DNA of 64,000 nucleotides, taken from the NCBI RefSeq assembly GCF_026213295.1, contig NC_079423.1, positions 19,428,477-19,492,476 on the forward strand, in the 5' to 3' direction. Under the pieces are notes generated by a model. That model was not told the origin of the DNA. It saw only the letters and a program-made list of their open reading frames with translations, and made no database searches. Of the stretch, positions 49,292 through 62,725 are shown in pieces. The stretch's first letter is position 1; the number at the start of each line of letters is the position of its first letter. This DNA is from Gadus chalcogrammus. Lineage: Eukaryota > Chordata > Actinopteri > Gadiformes > Gadidae. A program made the translations under genes and the position numbers.

Positions 49292-52200
49292 CTCTGAAAA
49301 GCATTTTGCGCTCATAACAACAAGAAACGTTGATATCTCTGTCAATTTCAATGCAAACGTGTTAGTAAGCTTACCAAAGGCTTGAAGGGCCAAACTCCAC
49401 CATTTGGAAGTGATCAAAAAGTGATTCTAACGCCCTGAAAAGCATTTTGCGCTCATAAAAACAAGAAATGTTGATATCTCTGTCAATTTCAATGCAAACG
49501 TGTTACTAAGCTCACCAAAGGGTTATAGGGCCATACTCCACCATTTTTGGAAGTAGTTTTGAGCAAAATCAACAATGTAAAGTCAAAAACACATAGTTGG
49601 TCAAAAAGTGATTCTTACGCTCTGAAAAGCATTTTGCGCTCATAAAAACAAGAAATATTGATATTTGTCAATTTCAATGCAAACGTGTTACTAAGCTCAC
49701 CAAAGGGTTATAGGGCCATACTCCACCATTTGGAAGTAGTTTTGAGCAAAATCGACATTGTAAAGTCAAAAACACATTGTTGGTCAAAAAGTGATTCTTG
49801 CGCTCTGAATAGCATTTTGCGCTCATAAAAACAAGAAATGTTGATATCTCTGTCAATTTCAATGCAAACGTGTTACTAAGCTCACCAAAGGGTTATAGGG
49901 CCATACTCCACCATTGGAGGTAGTTTTGAGCAAAATAAATTTAGTCAAAAACAGATTGTTGGTCAAAAAGTGATTCTTAGGCTCTGAAAAGCATTTTGCG
50001 CTCATAAAAACAAGAAATGTTGATATCTCTGTAAATTTCAATGCCAACGTGTTACTAAGCTTACCAAATGGTTGAAGGGCCAAACTCCACCTTTTGGAAG
50101 TGATCAAAAAGTGATTCTAACGCTCTGAAAAGCATTTTGCGCTCATAAAAACAAGAAATGTTGATATCTCTGTCAATTTCAATGCAAACGTGTTACTAAG
50201 CTTACCAAAGGGTTGAAGGGTCAAACTCCACCATTTGGAAGTGATCAAAAAGTGATTCTAACGCTCTGAAAAGCAATTTGCGCTCATAAAAACAAGAAAT
50301 GTTGATATCTCTGTCAATTTCAATGCAAACGTGTTACTAAGCTCAGCAAAGGGTTTTAGGGCCATACTCCACCATTTTTGGAAGTAGTTTTGAGCAAAAT
50401 CAACAATGTTAAGTCAAAAACACATAGTTGGTCAAAAAGTGATTCTTACGCTCTGAAAAGCATTTTGCGCTCATAAAAACAAGAAATATTGATATTTGTC
50501 AATTTCAAGGCAAACGTGTTACTAAGCTCACCAAAGGGTTATAGGGCCATACTCCACCATTTGGAAGTAGTTTTGAGCAAAATCGACATTGTAAAGTCAA
50601 AAACACATTGTTGGTCAAAAAGTGATTCTTGCGCTCTGAAAAGCATTTTGCGCTCATAAAAACAAGAAATGTTGATATCTCTGTCAATTTCAATGCAAAC
50701 GTGTTACTAAGCTTACCAAATGGTTGAAGGGCCAAACTCCACCTTTTGGAAGTGATCAAAAAGTGATTCTAACGCTCTGAAAAGCATTTTGCGCTCATAA
50801 AAACAAGAAACGTTGATATCTCTGTCAATTTCAATGCAAACGTGTTATTAAGCTTACCAAAGGGTTGAAGGGCCAAACTCCACCATTTGGAAGTGATCAA
50901 AAAGTGATTCTAACGCCCTGAAAAGCATTTTGCGCTCATAAAAACAAGAAATGTTGATATCTCTGTCAATTTCAATGCAAACGTGTTACTAAGCTCACCA
51001 AAGGGTTATAGGGCCATACTCCACCATTTGGAAGTAGTTTTGAGCAAAATCGACATTGTAAAGTCAAAAACACATTGTTGGTCAAAAAGTGATTCTTGCG
51101 CTCTGAATAGCATTTTGCGCTCATAAAAACAAGAAATGTTGATATCTCTGTCAATTTCAATGCAAACGTGTTACTAAGCTCACCAAAGGGTTATAGGGCC
51201 ATACTCCACCATTGGAGGTAGTTTTGAGCAAAATAAATTTAGTCAAAAACAGATTGTTGGTCAAAAAGTGATTCTTAGGCTCTGAAAAGCATTTTGCGCT
51301 CATAAAAACAAGAAATGTTGATATCTCTGTAAATTTCAATGCAAACGTGTTACTAAGCTTACCAAATGGTTGAAGGGCCAAACTCCACCTTTTGGAAGTG
51401 ATCAAAAAGTGATTCTAACGCTCTGAAAAGCATTTTGCGCTCATAAAAACAAGAAATGTTGATATCTCTGTCAATTTCAATGCAAACGTGTTACTAAGCT
51501 TACCAAAGGGTTGAAGGGTCAAACTCCACCATTTGGAAGTGATCAAAAAGTGATTCTAACGCTCTGAAAAGCAATTTGCGCTCATAAAAACAAGAAATGT
51601 TGATATCTCTGTCAATTTCAATGCAAACGTGTTACTAAGCTCACCAAAGGGTTTTAGGGCCATACTCCACCATTTTTGGAAGTAGTTTTAAGCAAAATCA
51701 ACAATGTTAAGTCAAAAACACATAGTTGGTCAAAAAGTGATTCTTACGCTCTGAAAAGCATTTTGCGCTCATAAAAACAAGAAATATTGATATTTGTCAA
51801 TTTCAATGCAAACGTGTTACTAAGCTCACCAAAGGGTTATAGGGCCATACTCCACCATTTGGAAGTAGTTTTGAGCAAAATCGACATTGTAAAGTCAAAA
51901 ACACATTGTTGGTCAAAAAGTGATTCTTGCGCTCTGAAAAGCATTTTGCGCTCATAAAAACAAGAAATGTTGATATCTCTGTCAATTTCAATGCAAACGT
52001 GTTACTAAGCTTACCAAATGGTTGAAGGGCCAAACTCCACCTTTTGGAAGTGATCAAAAAGTGATTCTAACGCTCTGAAAAGCAATTTGCGCTCATAAAA
52101 ACAAGAAATGTTGATATCTCTGTCAATTTCAATGCAAACGTGTTACTAAGCTCACCAAAGGGTTATAGGGCCATACTCCACCATTTGGAAGTAGTTTTGA

Positions 52201-54012
52201 GCAAAATCGACATTGTAAAGTCAAAAACACATTGTTGGTCAAAAAGTGATTCTTGCGCTCTGAAAAGCATTTTGCGCTCATAAAAACAAGAAATGTTGAT
52301 ATCTCTGTCAATTTCAATGCAAACGTGTTACTACGCTTACCAATGGGTTGAAGGGCAAAACTCCACCATTTGGAAGTGATCAAAAAGTGATTCTAACGCT
52401 CTGAAAAGCATTTTGCGCTCATAAAAACAAGAAATGTTGATATCTCTGTCAATTTCAATGCAAACGTGTTACTAAGCTCACCAAAGGGTTATAGGGCCAT
52501 ACTCCACCATTTGGAGGTAGTTTTGAGCAAAATAAATTTAGTCAAAAACAGATTGTTGGTCAAAAAGTGATTCTTAGGCTCTGAAAAGCATTTTGCGCCC
52601 ATAAAAACAAGAAATGTTGATATCTCTGTAAATTTCAATGCAAACGTGTTACTAAGCTTACCAAATGGTTGAAGGGCCAAACTCCACCTTTTGGAAGTGA
52701 TCAAAAAGTGATTCTAACGCTCTGAAAAGCATTTTGCGCTCATAAAAACAAGAAACGTTGATATCTCTGTCAATTTCAATGCAAACGTGTTACTAAGCTC
52801 ACCAAAGGGTTATAGGGCCATACTCCACCATTTGGAGGTAGTTTTGAGCAAAATAAATTTAGTCAAAAACAGATTGTTGGTCAAAAAGTGATTCTTAGGC
52901 TCTGAAAAGCATTTTGCGCTCATAAAAACAAGAAATGTTGATATCTCTGTAAATTTCAATGCAAACGTGTTACTAAGCTTACCAAATGGTTGAAGGGCCA
53001 AACTTAGCTTTTGGAAGTGATCAAAAAGTGATTCTAACGCTCTGAAAAGCATTTTGCGCTCAAAAAAACAAGAAATGTTGATATCTCTGTCAATTTCAAT
53101 GCAAACGTGTTAGTAAGCTTACCAAAGGGTTGAAGGGCCAAACTCCACCATTCGGAAGTGATCAAAAACTGATTCTAACGCCCTGAAAAGCATTTTGCGC
53201 TCATAAAAACAAGAAATGTTGATATCTCTGTCAATTTCAATGCAAACGTGTTACTAAGCTCACCAAAGGGTTTTAGGGCCATACTCCACCATTTTTGGAA
53301 GTAGTTTTGAGCAAAATCAACAATGTTAAGTCAAAAACACATAGTTGGTCAAAAAGTGATTCTTACGCTCTGAAAAGCATTTTGCGCTCATAAAAACAAT
53401 AAATATTGATATTTGTCAATTTCAATGCAAACGTGTTACTAAGCTCACCAAAGGGTTATAGGGCCATACTCCACCATTTGGAAGTAGTTTTGAGCAAAAT
53501 CGACATTGTAAAGTCAAAAACACATTGTTGGTCAAAAAGTGATTCTTGCGCTCTGAAAAGCATTTTGCGCTCATAAAAACAAGAAATGTTGATATCTCTG
53601 TCAATTTCAATGCAAACGTGTTACTAAGCTTACCAAAGGGTTGAAGGGCAAAACTCCACCATTTGGAAGTGATCAAAAAGTGATTCTAACGCTCTGAAAA
53701 GCATTTTGCGCTCATAAAAACAAGAAATGTTGATATCTCTGTCAATTTCAATGCAAACGTGTTACTAAGCTCACCAAAGGGTTATAGGGCCATACTCCAC
53801 CATTTGGAGGTAGTTTTGAGCAAAATAAATTTAGTCAAAAACAGATTGTTGGTCAAAAAGTGATTCTTAGGCTCTGAAAAGCATTTTGCGCTCATAAAAA
53901 CAAGAAATGTTGATATCTCTGTAAATTTCAATGCAAACGTGTTACTAAGCTTACCAAATGGTTGAAGGGCCAAACTCCACCTTTTGGAAGTGATCAAAAA
54001 GTGATTCTAACG
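49292..54012 (+). repeat. Right HOR unit VI, 29-mer, 4721 bp
   Basis: It equals unit IV minus three monomers (141, 187 and 183, total 511 bp, reference 28-30). The missing piece falls at about 52790, where a GAAACG B-type start runs into an A180 monomer. CAAGGCAAACG and GTTTTAAGC are shared with unit IV at an offset of 7726 bp. Confidence 0.9.
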
Positions 54013-56649
54013 CTCTGAAAAGCATTTTGCGCTCATAACAACAAGAAATTTTGATATCTCTGTCAATTTCAATGCAAACGTGTTACTAAGCTCACCAAAG
54101 GGTTATAGGGCCATACTCCACCATTTTTGGAAGTAGTTTTGAGCAAAATCAACAATGTAAAGTCAAAAACACATAGTTGGTCAAAAAGTGATTCTTACGC
54201 TCTGAAAAGCATTTTGCGCTCATAAAAACAAGAAATATTGATATTTGTCAATTTCAATGCAAACGTGTTACTAAGCTCACCAAAGGGTTATAGGGCCATA
54301 CTCCACCATTTGGAAGTAGTTTTGAGCAAAATCGACATTGTAAAGTCAAAAACACATTGTTGGTCAAAAAGTGATTCTTGCACTCTGAAAAGCATTTTGC
54401 GCTCATAAAAACAAGAAATGTTGATATCTCTGTCAATTTCAATGCAAACGTGTTACTAAGCTCACCAAAGGGTTATAGGGCCATACTCCACCATTTGGAG
54501 GTAGTTTTGAGCAAAATAAATTTAGTCAAAAACAGATTGTTGGTCAAAAAGTGATTCTTAGGCTCCGAAAAGCATTTTGCGCTCATAAAAACAAGAAATG
54601 TTGATATCTCAGTAAATTTCAATGCAAACGTGTTACTAAGCTTACCAAATGGTTGAAGGGCCAAACTCCACCTTTTGGAAGTGATCAAAAAGTGATTCTA
54701 ACGCTCTGAAAAGCATTTTGCGCTCATAAAAACAAGAAATGTTGATATCTCTGTCAATTTCAATGCAAACGTGTTACTAAGCTTACCAAAGGGTTGAAGG
54801 GTCAAACTCCACCATTTGGAAGTGATCAAAAAGTGATTCTAACGCTCTGAAAAGCAATTTGCGCTCATAAAAACAAGAAATGTTGATATCTCTGTCAATT
54901 TCAATGCAAACGTGTTACTAAGCTCACCAAAGGGTTTTAGGGCCATACTCCACCATTTTTGGAAGTAGTTTTGAGCAAAATCAACAAGGTTAAGTCAAAA
55001 ACACATAGTTGGTCAAAAAGTGATTCTTACGCTCTGAAAAGCATTTTGCGCTCATAAAAACAAGAAATATTGATATTTGTCAATTTCAATGCAAACGTGT
55101 TACTAAGCTCACCAAAGGGTTATAGGGCCATACTCCACCATTTGGAAGTAGTTTTGAGCAAAATCGACATTGTAAAGTCAAAAACCCATTGTTGGTCAAA
55201 AAGTGATTCTTGCGCTCTGAAAAGCATTTTGCGCTCATAAAAACAAGAAATGTTGATATCTCTGTCAATTTCAATGCAAACGTGTTACTAAGCTTACCAA
55301 AGGGTTGAAGGGCAAAACTCCACCATTTGGAAGTGATCAAAAAGTGATTCTAACGCTCTGAAAAGCATTTTGCGCTCATAAAAACAAGATATGTTGATAT
55401 CTCTGTCAATTTCAATGCAAACGTGTTACTAAGCTCACCAAAGGGTTATAGGGCCATACTCCACCATTTGGAGGTAGTTTTGAGCAAAATAAATTTAGTC
55501 AAAAACAGATTGTTGGTCAAAAAGTGATTCTTAGGCTCTGAAAAGCATTTTGCGCCCATAAAAACAAGAAATGTTGATATCTCTGTAAATTTCAATGCAA
55601 ACGTGTTACTAAGCTTACCAAATGGTTGAAGGGCCAAACTCCACCTTTTGGAAGTGATCAAAAAGTGATTCTAACGCTCTGAAAAGCATTTTGCGCTCAT
55701 AAAAACAAGAAACGTTGATATCTCTGTCAATTTCAATGCAAACGTGTTAGTAAGCTTACCAAAGGGTTGAAGGGCCAAACTCCACCATTTGGAAGTGATC
55801 AAAAAGTGATTATAACGCCCTGAAAAGCATTTTGCGCTCATAAAAACAAGAAATGTTGATATCTCTGTCAATTTCAATGCAAACGTGTTACTAAGCTCAC
55901 CAAAGGGTTATAGGGCCATACTCCACCATTTTTGGAAGTAGTTTTCAGCAAAATCAACAATGTAAAGTCAAAAACACATAGTTGGTCAAAAAGTGATTCT
56001 TACGCTCTGAAAAGCATTTTGCGCTCATAAAAACAAGAAATATTGATATTTGTCAATTTCAATGCAAACGTGTTACTAAGCTCACCAAAGGGTTATAGGG
56101 CCATACTCCACCATTTGGAAGTAGTTTTGAGCAAAATCGACATTGTAAAGTCAAAAACACATTGTTGGTCAAAAAGTGATTCTTGCGCTCTGAAAAGCAT
56201 TTTGCGCTCATAAAAACAAGAAATGTTGATATCTCTGTCAATTTCAATGCAAACGTGTTACTAAGCTCACCAAAGGGTTATAGGGCCATACTCCACCATT
56301 TGGAGGTAGTTTTGAGCAAAATAAATTTAGTCAAAAACAGATTGTTGGTCAAAAAGTGATTCTTAGGCTCTGAAAAGCATTTTGCGCTCATAAAAACAAG
56401 AAATGTTGATATCTCTGTAAATTTCAATGCAAACGTGTTACTAAGCTTACCAAATGGTTGAAGGGCAAAACTCCACCTTTTGGAAGTGATCAAAAAGTGA
56501 TTCTAACGCTCTGAAAAGCATTTTGCGCTCATAAAAACAAGAAATGTTGATATCTCTGTCAATTTCAATGCAAACGTGTTACTAAGCTTACCAAAGGGTT
56601 GAAGGGTCAAACTCCACCATTTGGAAGTGATCAAAAAGTGATTCTAACG
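54013..56649 (+). repeat. Rearranged right-family segment opened by a chimeric marked monomer
   Basis: The first monomer (54013-54199) carries the unit marker CATAACAACAAG but continues as a 187-bp A, so it is a B-to-A chimera. The following lengths are 183, 180, 141, 141, 187, 183, 141, 180, 141, 141, 187, 183, 180, 141, 141. GGGTCAAACTCC and GCAATTTGCG (reference 6-7) occur twice, at about 54800 and 56605. Private variants include CACTCTG, GGCTCCGAAAAG, CAACAAGGTTAAG and AAAACCCATTG. Confidence 0.85.
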
Positions 56650-57807
56650 CTCTGAAAAGCAATTTGCGCTCATAAAAACAAGAAATGTTGACATCTCTGT
56701 CAATTTCAATGCAAACGTGTTACTAAGCTCACCAAAGGGTTATAGGGCCATACTCCACCATTTGGAGGTAGTTTTGAGCAAAATCAACAATGTAAAGTCA
56801 AAAACACATTGTTGGACAAAAAGTGATTCTTACCCTCTGAAAAGCATTTTGCACTCATAAAAACAAGAAATGTTGATATCTCTGTCAATTTCAATGCAAA
56901 CGTGTTACTAAGCTCCCCAAAGGGTTATAGGGCCATACTCCACCATTTGGAGGTAGTTTTGAGCAAAATCAACAATGTAAAGTCAAAAACACATTGTTGG
57001 ACAAAAAGTGATTCTTACGCTCTGAAAAGCATTTTGCACTCATAAAAACAAGAAATGTTTATATCTCTGTCAATTTCAATGCAAACGTGTTACTAAGCTT
57101 ACCAAAGGGTTGAAGGGCCAAACTCCACCATTTGGAAGTGACAAAAAAGTGATTCTTACGCTCTGAAAAGCATTTTGCGCTCATAAAAACAAGAAATATT
57201 GATATTTGTCAATTTCAATGCAAACGTGTTACTAAGCTCACCAAAGGGTTATGGGGCCATACTCCACCATTTGGAAGTAGTTTTGAGCAAAATCGACATT
57301 GTAAAGTCAAAAACACATTGTTGGTCAAAAAGTGATTCTTGCGCTCTGAAAAGCATTTTGCGCTCATAAAAACAAGAAATGTTGATATCTCTGTCAATTT
57401 CAATGCAAACGTGTTACTAAGCTCACCAAAGGCTTATAGGGCCATACTCCACCATTTGGAGGTAGTTTTGAGCAAAATAAATTTAGTCAAAAAGACATTG
57501 TTGGTCAAAAAGTTATTCTTAGGCTCTGAAAAGCATTTTGCGCTCATAAAAACAAGAAATGTTGATATCTCTGTAAATTTCAATGCAAACGTGTTACTCA
57601 GCTTACCAAATGGTAAAAGGGCCAAACTCCACCTTTTGGAAGTGATCAAAAAGTGATTCTAACGCTCTGAAAAGCATTTTGCGCTCATGAAAAAACAAGA
57701 AATGTTGATATCTCTGTCAATTTCAATGCAAACGTGTTACTAAGCTTACCAAAGGGTTGAAGGGCCAAACTCCACCATTTGGAAGTGATCAAAAAGTGAT
57801 TCTAACG
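56650..57807 (+). repeat. Irregular right-family segment
   Basis: Monomers are A 185, A 185, B 141, A 183, A 180, B 141, B 143. Private variants are TTGGACAAAAAG (twice), TACCCTCTG, AGCTCCCCAAAGG, GCATTTTGCACTC and CATGAAAAAACAAG (the 143-bp B). Monomers 57161-58028 have a near-copy at 61860-62725 (offset 4697-4699), including GGTAAAAGGGCC. Confidence 0.85.
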
Positions 57808-58741
57808 CTCTGAAAAGCATTTTGCGCTCATAAAAACAAGAAATGTTGATATCTCTGTCAATTTCAATGCAAACGTGTTACTAAGCTCACCAAAGGGTTA
57901 TAGGGCCATACTCAACCATTTGGAGGTAGTTTTGAGCAAAATCAACAATGTAAAGTCAAAAACACATTGTTGGTCAAAAAGTGATTCTTACGCTCTGAAA
58001 AGCATTTTGCGCTCATAAAAACAAGAAATGTTGATATCTCTGTCAATTTCAATGCAAACGTGTTACTAAGCTTACCAAAGGGTTGAAGGGCCAAACTCCA
58101 CCATTTGGAAGTGATCAAAAAGTGATTCTAACGCTCTGAAAAGCATTTTGCGCCCATAAAAACAAGAAATGTTGATATCTCTGTCAATTTCAATGCAAAC
58201 GTGTTACTAAGCTTACCAAAGGGTTGATGGTCCAAACTCCACCATTTGGAAGTGATCAAAAAGTGATTCTAACGCTCTGAAAAGCATTTTGCGCTCATAA
58301 AAACAAGAAATGTTGATATCTCTGTCAATTTCAATGCAAACGTGTTACTAAGCTCACCAAATGGTTATTGGGCCATACTTCACCATTTGGAGGTAGTTTT
58401 GAGCAAAATCAACAATGTAAAGTCAAAAACACATTGTTGGTCAAAAAATGATTCTTACGCTCTGAAAAGCATTTTGCGCTCATAAAAACAAGAAATGTTG
58501 ATATCTCTGTCAATTTCAATGCAAACGTGTTACTAAGCTTACCAAAGGGTTGAAGGGCCAAACTCCACCATTTGGAAGTGATCAAAAAGTGATTCTAACG
58601 CTCTGAAAAGCATTTTGCGCCCATAAAAACAAGAAATGTTGATATCTCTGTCAATTTCAATGCAAACGTGTTACTAAGCTTACCAAAGGGTTGATGGTCC
58701 AAACTCCACCATTTGGAAGTGATCAAAAAGTGATTCTAACG
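57808..58741 (+). repeat. 467-bp ABB trimer, tandem pair
   Basis: A 185, B 141, B 141 at 57808-58274 is followed by the same trimer at 58275-58741. The third monomer of each has GCGCCCATAAAAAC and TTGATGGTCC. The A-monomers differ: the second has CAAATGGTTATTGGGCC and ACTTCACC and ends in AAAAAATGATTC. Confidence 0.88.
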
Positions 58742-61531
58742 CTCTGAAAAGCATTTTGCGCTCATAAAAACAAGAAATGTTGATATCTCTGTCAATTTCA
58801 ATGCAAACGTGTTACTAAGCTTACCAAAGGGTTGAAGGGCCAAACTCCACCATTTGCAAGTGGTCAAAAAGTGATTCTAACGCTCTGAAAAACATTTTGC
58901 GCTCATAAAAACAAGAAATGTTGATATCTCTGTCAATTTCAATGCAAACGTGTTACTAAGCTCACCAAAGGGTTATAGGGCCATACTCCACCATTTGGAG
59001 GTAGTTTTGAGCAAAATCAACAGTGTAAAGTCAAAAACACATTGTTGGCCAAAAAGTGATTCTTACGCTCTGAAAAGCATTTTGCGCTCACAAAAACAAG
59101 AAACGTTGATATCTCTGTCAATTTCAATGCAAACGTGTTACTAAGCTTACCAAATGGTTGAAGGGCCAAACTTACCTTTTGGAAGTGATCAAAAAGTGAT
59201 TCTAAGGCTCTGAAAAGCATTTTGCGCTCAAAAAAACAAGAAATGTTGATATCTCTGTCAATTTCAATGCAAACGTGTTAGTAAGCTTACCAAAGGGTTG
59301 AAGGGCCAAACTCCACCATTTGGAAGTGATCAAAAAGTGATTCTAACGCTCTGAAAAGCATTTTGCGCTCATAAAAACAAGAAATGTTGATATCTCTGTC
59401 AATTTCAATGCAAACGTGTTACTAAGCTCACCAAAGGGTTATAGGGCCATACTCCACCATTTGGAGGTAGTTTTGAGCAAAATCAACAATGTAAAGTCAA
59501 AAACACATTGTTGGTCAAAAAGTGATTCTTACGCTCTGAAAAGCATTTTGCGCTCACAAAAACAAGAAATGTTGATATCTCTGTCAATTTCAATGCAAAC
59601 GTGTTGCTAAGCTTACCAAAGGGTTGAAGGGCCAAACTACACCATTTGGAAGTGATCAAAAAGTTATTCAAACGCTCTGAAAAGCATTTTGCGCTCATAA
59701 AAACAAGAAATGTTGATATCTCTGTCAATTTCAATGCAAACGTGTTACTAAGCTTACCAAAGGGTTGAAGGGCAAAACTCCACCATTTGGAAGTGATCAA
59801 AAAGTGATTCTAACGCTCTGAAAAGCATTTTGCGCTCATAAAAACAAGAAATGTTGATATCTCTGTCAATTTAAATGCAAACGTGTTGCTAAGCTCACCA
59901 AAGGGTTATAGGGCCATACTCCACCATTTGGAGGTAGTTTTGAGCAAAATAAATTTAGTCAAAAACAGATTGTTGGTCAAAAAGTGATTCTTAGGCTCTG
60001 AAAAGCATTTTGCGCCCATAAAAACAAGAAATGTTGATATCTCTGTAAATTTCAATGCAAACGTGTTACTTAGCTTACCAAATGGTTGAAGGGCCAAACT
60101 CCACCTTTTGGAAGTGATCAAAAAGTGATTCTAACGCTCTGAAAAGCATTTTGCGCTCATAAAAACAAGAAATGTTGATATCTCTGTCAATTTCAATGCA
60201 AACGTGTTACTAAGCTTACCAAAGGGTTGAAGGGCCAAACTCCACCATTTGCAAGTGGTCAAAAAGTGATTCTAACGCTCTGAAAAACATTTTGCGCTCA
60301 TAAAAACAAGAAATGTTGATATCTCTGTCAATTTCAATGCAAACGTGTTACTAAGCTCACCAAAGGGTTATAGGGCCATACTCCACCATTTGGAGGTAGT
60401 TTTGAGCAAAATCAACAGTGTAAAGTCAAAAACACATTGTTGGCCAAAAAGTGATTCTTACGCTCTGAAAAGCATTTTGCGCTCACAAAAACAAGAAACG
60501 TTGATATCTCTGTCAATTTCAATGCAAACGTGTTACTAAGCTTACCAAATGGTTGAAGGGCCAAACTTACCTTTTGGAAGTGATCAAAAAGTGATTCTAA
60601 GGCTCTGAAAAGCATTTTGCGCTAAAAAAAACAAGAAATGTTGATATCTCTGTCAATTTCAATGCAAACGTGTTAGTAAGCTTACCAAAGGGTTGAAGGG
60701 CCAAACTCCACCATTTGGAAGTGATCAAAAAGTGATTCTAACGCTCTGAAAAGCATTTTGCGCTCATAAAAACAAGAAATGTTGATATCTCTGTCAATTT
60801 CAATGCAAACGTGTTACTAAGCTCACCAAAGGGTTATAGGGCCATACTCCACCATTTGGAGGTAGTTTTGAGCAAAATCAACAATGTAAAGTCAAAAACA
60901 CATTGTTGGTCAAAAAGTGATTCTTACGCTCTGAAAAGCATTTTGCGCTCACAAAAACAAGAAATGTTGATATCTCTGTCAATTTCAATGCAAACGTGTT
61001 GCTAAGCTTACCAAAGGGTTGAAGGGCCAAACTACACCATTTGGAAGTGATCAAAAAGTTATTCAAACGCTCTGAAAAGCATTTTGCGCTCATAAAAACA
61101 AGAAATGTTGATATCTCTGTCAATTTCAATGCAAACGTGTTACTAAGCTTACCAAAGGGTTGAAGGGCAAAACTCCACCATTTGGAAGTGATCAAAAAGT
61201 GATTCTAACGCTCTGAAAAGCATTTTGCGCTCATAAAAACAAGAAATGTTGATATCTCTGTCAATTTAAATGCAAACGTGTTGCTAAGCTCACCAAAGGG
61301 TTATAGGGCCATACTCCACCATTTGGAGGTAGTTTTGAGCAAAATAAATTTAGTCAAAAACAGATTGTTGGTCAAAAAGTGATTCTTAGGCTCTGAAAAG
61401 CATTTTGCGCCCATAAAAACAAGAAATGTTGATATCTCTGTAAATTTCAATGCAAACGTGTTACTTAGCTTACCAAATGGTTGAAGGGCCAAACTCCACC
61501 TTTTGGAAGTGATCAAAAAGTGATTCTAACG
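58742..61531 (+). repeat. 1395-bp nine-monomer tandem duplication
   Basis: 58742-60136 and 60137-61531 are consecutive copies (B 141, A 185, B 140, B 141, A 185, B 141, B 141, A 180, B 141 with small shifts of frame). Shared rare variants are GAAAAACATTTTG, TTGGCCAAAAAG, CTAAGGCTCTG, GTGTTGCTAAG, AACTACACC, TATTCAAACG and TTACTTAGC. The only difference I noticed is GCGCTCAAAAAAAC at 59224 versus GCGCTAAAAAAAAC at 60619. Confidence 0.92.
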
Positions 61532-62725
61532 CTCTGAAAAGCATTTTGCGCTCATAAAAACAAGAAACGTTGATATCTCTGTCAATTTCAATGCAAACTT
61601 GTTAGTAAGCTTACCAAAGGGTTGAAGGGCCAAACTCCACCATTTGGAAGTGATCAAAAAGTGATTCTAACGCCCTGAAAAGCATTTTGCGCTCATAAAA
61701 ACAAGAAATGTTGATATCTCTGTCAATTTCAATGCAAACGTGTTACTAAGCTCACCAAAGGGTTATAGGGCCATACTCCACCATTTTTGGAAGTAGTTTT
61801 GAGCAAAATCAACAATGTAAAGTCAAAAACACATAGTTGGTCAAAAAGTGATTCTTACGCTCTGAAAAGCATTTTGCGCTCATAAAAACAAGAAATATTG
61901 ATATTTGTCAATTTCCATGCAAACGTGTTACTAAGCTCACCAAAGGGTTACAGGGCCATACTCCACCATTTGGAAGTAGTTTTGAGCAAAATCGACATTG
62001 TAAAGTCAAAAACACATTGTTGGTCAAAAAGTGATTCTTGCGCTCTGAAAAGCATTTTGCGCTCATAAAAACAAGAAATGTTGATATCTCTGTCAATTTC
62101 AATGCAAACGTGTTACTAAGCTCACCAAAGGCTTATAGGGCCATACTCCACCATTTGGAGGTAGTTTTGAGCAAAATAAATTTAGTCAAAAACAGATTGT
62201 TGGTCAAAAAGTGATTCTTAGGCTCTGAAAAGCATTTTGCGCTCATAAAAACAAGAAATGTTGATATCTCTGTAAATTTCAATGCAAACGTGTTACTAAG
62301 CTTACCAAATGGTAAAAGGGCCAAACTCCACCTTTTGGAAGTGATCAAAAAGTGATTCTAACGCTCTGAAAAGCATTTTGCGCTCATAAAAACAAGAAAT
62401 GTTGATATCTCTGTCAATTTCAATGCAAACGTGTTACTAAGCTTACCAAAGGGTTGAAGGGCCAAACTCCACCATTTGGAAGTGATCAAAAAGTGATTCT
62501 AACGCTCTGAAAAGCATTTTGCGCTCATAAAAACAAGAAATGTTGATATCTCTGTCAATTTCAATGCAAACGTGTTACTAAGCTCACCAAAGGGTTATAG
62601 GGCCATACTCAACCATTTGGAGGTAGTTTTGAGCAAAATCAACAATGTAAAGTCAAAAACACATTGTTGGTCAAAAAGTGATTCTTACGCTCTGAAAAGC
62701 ATTTTGCGCTCATAAAAACAAGAAA
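61532..62725 (+). repeat. Right-family segment up to the insert
   Basis: Monomers are B 141 (GAAACG and AACTTGTTAGTAAG), A 187, A 183, A 180, B 141, B 141, A 185, then a 36-bp monomer stump (62690-62725) that stops at ACAAGAAA. It is the near-copy of 57161-58028 preceded by two different monomers. Private variants are TTTCCATGC (about 61914) and TTACAGGGCC (about 61949). Confidence 0.88.

Larger units (their letters stand above)
1..62725 (+). repeat. Satellite DNA array, main block (A/B two-monomer satellite)
   Basis: Head-to-tail tandem repeats run from the first base, which is itself the first base of a monomer (CTCTGAAAAG). Every monomer is in the same orientation, and I saw no inverted block. 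Monomers are 137-143 bp (class B and chimeras) or 179-187 bp (class A), apart from one 129-bp deletion copy. No unique sequence occurs in this stretch, so no gene is annotated in it. I set monomer boundaries at the CTCTGAAAAG start (CCCTGAAAAG in one common variant) and walked the starts through most of the block; lengths add up exactly to the larger periods reported below. GC is about 38% for the B consensus. The likely role is structural heterochromatin, which is an inference from repeat size and organisation. Confidence 0.98.

Noticed and set aside
1..62725. CRISPR array
   Set aside because: Repeats of 141-185 bp abut directly with no unique spacers and no cas genes.
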